Shown here: piece after piece, positions 58,645 to 64,000 of the stretch
Numbering within the stretch: position 1 is the first letter of the stretch
Layout of the letters: every line of letters begins with the position of its first letter
Origin: Magnolia sinica
Lineage: Eukaryota > Streptophyta > Magnoliopsida > Magnoliales > Magnoliaceae
Length of the DNA stretch: 64,000 bases
Assembly: GCF_029962835.1 (NCBI RefSeq)
Contig: NC_080583.1
Coordinates: 65,891,158 to 65,955,157, forward strand
Direction of reading: 5' to 3'
Made by a program: the position numbers and the translations under genes
Notes under the pieces: model-generated
Database searches by the model: none
Told to the model about the DNA's origin: nothing
What the model saw: only the letters and a program-made list of their open reading frames with translations

Positions 58645-61600
58645 ATTTTTTATTTTTTATTTTTATTTTTTTTGAAGATTGAAAATATTATTAAGGAACC
58701 GAAGCAAACCAAGACAAGGAAAGGAAAAGAAAAAAGAGCTCAACAAGAAGAGCTCAAACAAAACTAGAGAAGCTATGTAACTCAAAACTCCACTATAAAG
58801 GTAGCGAAATTGAAAGCAGAAAGACCAACAAAATCAGGCCAGCTGATGAGAGATTAACGTTCAATCCGTTGGGAAAAGAACAAATATCCAAAATTTGACG
58901 TTCCAAAGGGCTATGTTTGAGATTTTGGCAGGGTGATGACGCATTACGAAAACAACACCTGTTTCTTTCGCACCAAATTTCCCAAAAAGTCACCAATGTT
59001 GCTAGTTGCCATTCTTTGGAAGAGCTTCTATTGGAGTTGAAGAAGTGCCAGCCAAAGAGGAAAGAGGAAATCTAGAGAGGCATAACCTAGGAGACATTGC
59101 ACTTGGAGAGAATGGCAGACCAAACTTTGTAAGCGAAGGGGTAGTGTAGGAAGAGATGGGTGATGGTCTCTTCCACCTCCATGCCAAGGATGCATATGTT
59201 AGGAAGGATGAAACCCCTACATCGGAGGTTGTCTACCATCAATGTTCTCTCCCTCGTAAGAAGCCAAGTGGGGGCATCGTATGCCTAAAAGGAGGGGAAT
59301 CCAGATAGCGTTGGAGGGTTTCCTTTGACAATAAGGAAGAAAGATTTGTAGGAGAATTTACCTGAAGGGATTCGAGTTTGGGACAATCGGATTGGGGAGA
59401 ACTCCTTGTAGGAGATTTGGCAGCTCCAACAATTCTTCCAATTCTACCTCCAAGAGAGATCTTCCATAAGGAGGGCACCAAGCTCCTAAACCAGAAGCAG
59501 AGAACACATTAGCAATAGAAGAATTGATATTGGAACTAACATTGGCTAAGTTGGGAAAGATTGAGAGGAGGGGATTGTTGAGAAGCCATTTGTCTATCCG
59601 GAAGCGAAATCTGGACCCATCTTCGAGGCTAAAAGCGGGACCCTATATAAAAAGAGGTTTAATGCTCATTGTGTTTTTCCAAACTGATGAAGCTCTATAC
59701 ATGGAAGAAGATCAGGAGAACCAGCCTCCTTCCTGTAAGCCATATTTGGCCACCAAAATATTCCTCCACCAAGAGGAATACTCTTTCCCAAACCGCCAAA
59801 GCCACTTAACCAAAAGGGAGGTATTGACTGTAGACAACTCCCTAATTCCAACTCCCCCCTCCACATAGGGTCTACACACCTAAGACTAAGAGAGGAGATA
59901 GAATTTAGAGTTATCTGAATTGCCATTTCATAGGAAATCTCTCCTGAGTTTATCTATTCTAGCAATGATCAATTTAGGGCAATGGAAAAGCAAAAGAAAG
60001 TAGGAGGGAAGGTGCAATAGAGCCTATTTGATGAGGTTGAGAGACCTCCAAGGGAAAGATATTCGCATTTTTAGGGCACTAGCTTTCTTTCGATCCTTTC
60101 TATGACTGAATCCCATAAATGGATAGGAAATTTGCCTATGCAAAGGGGCAAACCCAAGTAGGTCGAAGGGAAGGAGCCACTCTTCCATCCAATTGTCTCT
60201 ACAAAAAGAAGAAGAGAGGCTTCAGAAGAGTTGATAGCTCGCATCTCACTTTTGAAAAGGTTGATTTTGAGGACAAAACTAGCCTCAAAGCAACGGATAA
60301 TTTTTCTATGCAAAGGGGCAATCCCATAAATGGATAGGAGGTTTGCCTATGCAAAGGGGCAAACCCAAATAGGTGATAGGGAAGGAGCCACTCTTGCATC
60401 CAAACATCTCTGCAAAAAGAAGAAAAGAGGCTTCAGAAGAGTTGATAGCTAGCATCTCACTTTTGAAAAGGTTGATTTTGAGGCCAGAAATAGCCACAAA
60501 GCAACGTATAATTTTTCTGAGATTGATAACTGCTTAGACTGAGGCATCATAGAACAATAATGTATCATCAACGAACTGAATATGGGTGATAGAAGGGTAG
60601 TCAGGAGATACCTTAAACCCATTGATCGGGCCAATCGATTCACCTTTTATCAGCATGCGATTCAAGCCCTTTGCTGCAAGTAGGAAAAGGAAGGGGGAAA
60701 GTGGATCTCCTTGCCTGAGACCTCGAGAGGACTTGAAAAATCCTTTAGGAGATCCGTTCACCAAAATAGAGAAATAAGCCAAGGATATGCAGGAATGAAT
60801 CCAATCACGTCATTTAGAGCAAAAACAAACAAAACATAATCTAGGTAACTCCAATCTACATGATCAAAAGCCTTTTCCACAACTAACTTGCAGACTAGGC
60901 CTTTTGCACCCTCTTTAAATCGAGCATGAATGCATTTGTGAACCACTAACACACAATCGAGGATCTGTTTATTGGCCAGAAATGCCCCTTGGGCCTCAAA
61001 TAGGACATGGGATAAGATAGGCCCGAGCATGAAAGACAGGATTTTGGCAAGGATTTTGTAGGGTGAGCCTAAAAGGTTGATCGGACGAAAATCTTTTAGG
61101 TCCTTTACACCCTCAACTTTAGGAATTAAGGCAATGAATGTGGCTCCCATGACCTTGTAGATGAAACTATTAGAGAAGAATTCTGAAATAAATGCAATGA
61201 TATCCTTCTTCAAGATTTCCCAAAAGACCTGAAAAAAGGCCATGGGAAAACCGTCAAGTCTAGGGGATTTATCTATACCTAATGAGAAGATTACCGATTT
61301 GATCTCCTCCTAGAGAAGGGGGATTCAATGGCATTCCTCTCTTCTTCTGAAATTTGGCAGAAATATAATTTATCTAATCTTGGCTTGACTCGATGTTCAA
61401 CCGAGAGGAAACAAGAGTAAAAGGACACTGTAATCGCATACTTGATTTTTGTCAGAGATGGAAACTCCATTGGAAGAAATTGAACTTATCTTGTTTGATC
61501 TAGCCCTAGAACTAGGGATCATGTGAAGAAAGTTGTGTTCTTGTTGCCAGCTTTCAACCGGGTGGATTTGGATCTTTGTCTTCATTTGATTTCCAATTGC

Positions 61601-62616
61601 TTGGTTGCAGAAGTGTAGGCCAACCTATGCGATTCCCTACTATCTTGATCTTCACTAGAGGGGCGACGACGCTTCCTATACATCTAAAACTTGGATAGAC
61701 ATCAGAACATTAGAAATAACAACCTCCAAATCATCCTGAGACTTTTTCCTCTAGGAAATCAAAGTAGACTTAAGAAGATGGAGTTTGCCGCTCAGGATGA
61801 AAGGTGGGGTTCTAGAAACCGCAAAAGAGGACCACCAAGTGGCAACTCGAGATGAAAATCCATTGATTTCAAGCCAAGAAAGTTTAAACCTGAAGGGTTT
61901 TGGTCCCCAACTGTCTTCAACTGAGTCGAGAAGAATTGAACAATGATCTGAAACAGGTCTAGGCAGACCAAGTTGAGAAACATGGGGAAAAGCGTCGAGT
62001 AAATTAGGCGAAACAAGGAATTTGTCTAGCTTAGACAAAATAGGAGGCAATTGGTTGTTGGTCCAACTGAACTCAACTCCCAAAAGTGGCAGATCGATGA
62101 GGCAATTATCCCCCACCCAATTAGAGAAGGAATTCATACTATTAGATATATGGCCCCTATTAGACTTCTCGCAGGAGTATCGAATAACGTTAAAATCTCC
62201 CCTTAAACACTAGGGGAGGGCCCATTTAAGTTTGATCGCATTAAGATCTTCCTAGAGGAGATGTCTCTGGGAGGACCTATAAGGGCCATAAATCGAAGGG
62301 AAAACCCATTTAAAGTCCAAAGAAGAGTTTTTTAGGACAACAAAGACAGATAAAGTTCCTAGTAAACGCTCTTCTTTAACTCGTTCATTAGTATCCCAAT
62401 CTACCAAAATACCTCCGGAGGATCCTTTCGCTTCCAGTGAGTCCCAATCCTTGTGACAGATACCCCAAATAAAGTTAATATTTGAGGAGCTTACTGATTG
62501 GAGCTTAGTTTCCTAATAGCAATGATCTACAATTTGTATTTCCAAATCGCCTCTTTCGCCTAGGCCTTTTTCCTTGTCCATCCCAAACTGCAGACATTCC
62601 AAGAGAGGATCTTCAT
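58645..62616 (-). pseudogene. L1-type LINE ORF2 (endonuclease, reverse transcriptase, zf-RVT), decayed
   Basis: The poly-A tail appears as T-rich 58645-58672. ORF2 starts at ATG 62616 with MKILSWNVCSLGW, the usual endonuclease start. The endonuclease continues with LIDLPLLGVEFSWTNNQLPP and VSDHCSILLD (62137-61751). The RT region has FIALIPKVEGVKDLKDFRPI and NLLGSPYKI (61243-60758), then GLRQGDPLSPFLFLL and catalytic FVDDTLLF (60782-60534). The C-terminal zf-RVT region ends with FWEIWCERNRCCF near 58990. Total length of about 3.9 kb matches a full ORF2, but many stops, frameshifts and a tandem duplication disable it. Domain order and lack of LTRs identify the class. Confidence 0.9.
60111..60534 (-). 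repeat. 212-bp tandem duplication inside the LINE ORF2
   Basis: Bases 60111-60322 and 60323-60534 are about 90% alike, both starting 'cccataaatggatagga' and passing through 'gcttcagaagagttgatagct'. The duplicated protein segment is the LG(L)PLCIG... / KINLFKSEM part downstream of RT. 212 is not a multiple of three, so it shifts the frame. Confidence 0.88.
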
Positions 62617-63270
62617 GGGCTAATAATTCTACCATTTTTCAAGGATTTGGAGCTCGAGCCCCCCTTGTGATTAATTGATGTGTGAAGGTTAGAGATTTCC
62701 TTCCATCCCTGAGGGGACTTGGGGGTATTCTTAATTGCCATGGTTGTTTGAGGATGAAATGATACAATTCTATATAATCCTCTTCATTATCTCCAACGAC
62801 ATTCCCACTGATTGCCCAAATTCTATAATTGCTTCTTTAGCCTTTTGGGGATCTTTGCAATTTGCAAGAATAGAGGCAGTCAGAATAGTGTTACCATTTG
62901 AACATACCTAAAGCAGACGTATGTCTAAAATTTGGCTAGTGGAAATATCTTCAATGGGAATAGTTGCACTAGGAAGATGAGGACTATCTTGCACTAATGG
63001 AACCATAGCCCACTGGAAGGACTGCCCTTTCAAAGAAGGGGAAAGGAGGCCGGCAGATGACGAACTGAAAATGATGAGATGTGAAGGGGAGGGTGTATGC
63101 AGGAAAAGGGGGAAGATTGGAGAAAGTTGAGAGCAGAGAAGGGGAAAGCAAGGAATTGCTCTCTAAGGACGTTCCCAGGGAGCCATGTCCAGCTATCGAT
63201 AGGGTAACGGCTAGTTTAAAGCAAATGTCTAGTGGAGGGGGGATGGATAGGACACACGTGTGGTGATCAG
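62617..63270 (-). pseudogene. probable decayed LINE ORF1 region
   Basis: This lies directly upstream of ORF2 on the same strand, where an ORF1 with nucleic-acid-binding domain is expected. Only broken frames are present. The 103-codon frame at 63295-62984 is serine- and proline-rich with no zinc knuckle. Assignment rests on position. Confidence 0.4.
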
Positions 63271-63289
63271 GGACATCGGCGTCGAGGTG

Positions 63290-63435
63290 TACCAAATCAG
63301 TTTCGTAACGGCCGATGCATAACGGTAATGTCTGAGTTCGTTACGCGATACGAGGGTCGAATTGGTGACTCCCCAGTTTTTGTTTTGAATCGGCCATTAT
63401 GCCTCATAACGGTAAGGGCGTAACAGTCATAAATA
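63290..63435. repeat. GTAACGG-rich repeat patch
   Basis: 'cgtaacggccgatgcataacggtaa' (63304-63328) recurs in changed form as 'aatcggccattatgcctcataacggtaagggcgtaac' (about 63388-63424), with 'tcgttacgcgatac' between. It is probably part of a transposon end or the LINE's 5' region. Confidence 0.45.
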
Positions 63436-64000
63436 GCTAGTTTTTTTTTTTTGTTATTTTTATTTTTATTTTTATTTTTAAGTTGTGATTTTTCTCATTT
63501 TTTGGCACTTTTCTCTTCCAAATTCTTTCTTAAACTATTCTACTGCAAATTCCAATCACTCTTAGCTTGAATTTGAGGATCAAAAGAAGTTATTTCAAGG
63601 ATTTTGTTGAATCGAAGCTTCGTGGGCCATTTCCCAAAAAATCTTCAAAACTAAGTTTTCATACATTTAAAAAAAAATAAAATAAAAAATTCTCTGTTGT
63701 TATGGTTGAATATGATGCATTATTCAAATTAAAACATATGATTGTGCATTTTACAAATTATGCAATTGATTTTCTATTTTTTTTGTATATATATTTTTTA
63801 ATTTTTGGACTATTCTCGGTTAATTTTTAAAAATAAGCAAACACTAGACATGTGAGATATTTTGATATTAAATTCATTCTAATATATCTATCTTTAGTAT
63901 TAGCTAGTAGAAAATTATGTCTACGAGTTTTGTAGCAATTCCAAGTTGTCAGGTTCATAAATTCATCAAACCACTCGATACAACTTTCTCACCAAAGAGT
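63436..64000. other. AT-rich sequence, no gene recognised
   Basis: T-rich runs at 63440-63480 and 63780-63800, with no coding frame or known repeat motif. The window ends here without a recognisable feature. Confidence 0.4.

Overview
The window is nuclear DNA from a flowering plant. Genes are sparse and mostly intronless or broken, and the sequence is packed with LTR retrotransposons, LINE, SINE, CACTA and MITE remnants, microsatellites, and many copies of a foldback repeat built on GTGGGCCCCACC / CCACACCGTCCATCC arms. No prokaryotic, organellar or viral gene organisation is visible. From memory only, this repeat vocabulary suggests a magnoliid-type genome; the sequence here does not prove it.

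Layout. Bases 1-8,220 hold the only apparently intact gene, a single-exon F-box/DUF295 gene (1803-2951), among foldback repeats, plus a degenerate second copy of the locus (about 6,560-8,216) in which nearly all the coding region is deleted. At 9,345-18,345 a minus-strand RNase H-like coding fragment is split by two very long TG...CA elements with perfect 5-bp target duplications (9411-13494 and 13749-18320), read here as giant solo LTRs. At 18,460-19,670 there is an Athila-like LTR/leader fragment. At 20,640-24,560 there is a CACTA terminus and, close to it, minus-strand fragments of host genes (a BSL-type Kelch phosphatase exon and a nucleobase-ascorbate transporter exon) with a nested Tourist MITE.

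Bases 26,475-42,448 form a deep nest: a Copia gag is cut by an Athila-type Ty3 element. The Athila element is cut in its reverse transcriptase by a second copy of the giant LTR element (26965-36104), which is itself cut by another giant LTR element (31104-34235, target duplication TTGGG). A hAT-like MITE also sits in the Athila leader. Bases 42,800-49,700 carry microsatellites, a degenerate tandem array, two foldback copies, a possible 5'-UTR/first intron of a host gene (near 46,400-46,510) and a decayed Copia pol.

Bases 49,731-58,444 are a structurally complete but mutated minus-strand Ty3 chromovirus (gag, protease, RT, RNase H, integrase, chromodomain, about 1.2-kb LTRs, initiator-Met primer site). 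Its 5' LTR is interrupted by an opposite-oriented solo LTR of the same family with a perfect CCCTC duplication. Bases 58,645-63,270 are a decayed minus-strand L1-type LINE with an internal 212-bp tandem duplication. The last 600 bases are AT-rich with no recognisable gene.

The genes do not form a pathway. What the window records is the order of insertion, duplication and decay events, several of which can be reconstructed to the base from target-site duplications and a paralogous empty site.
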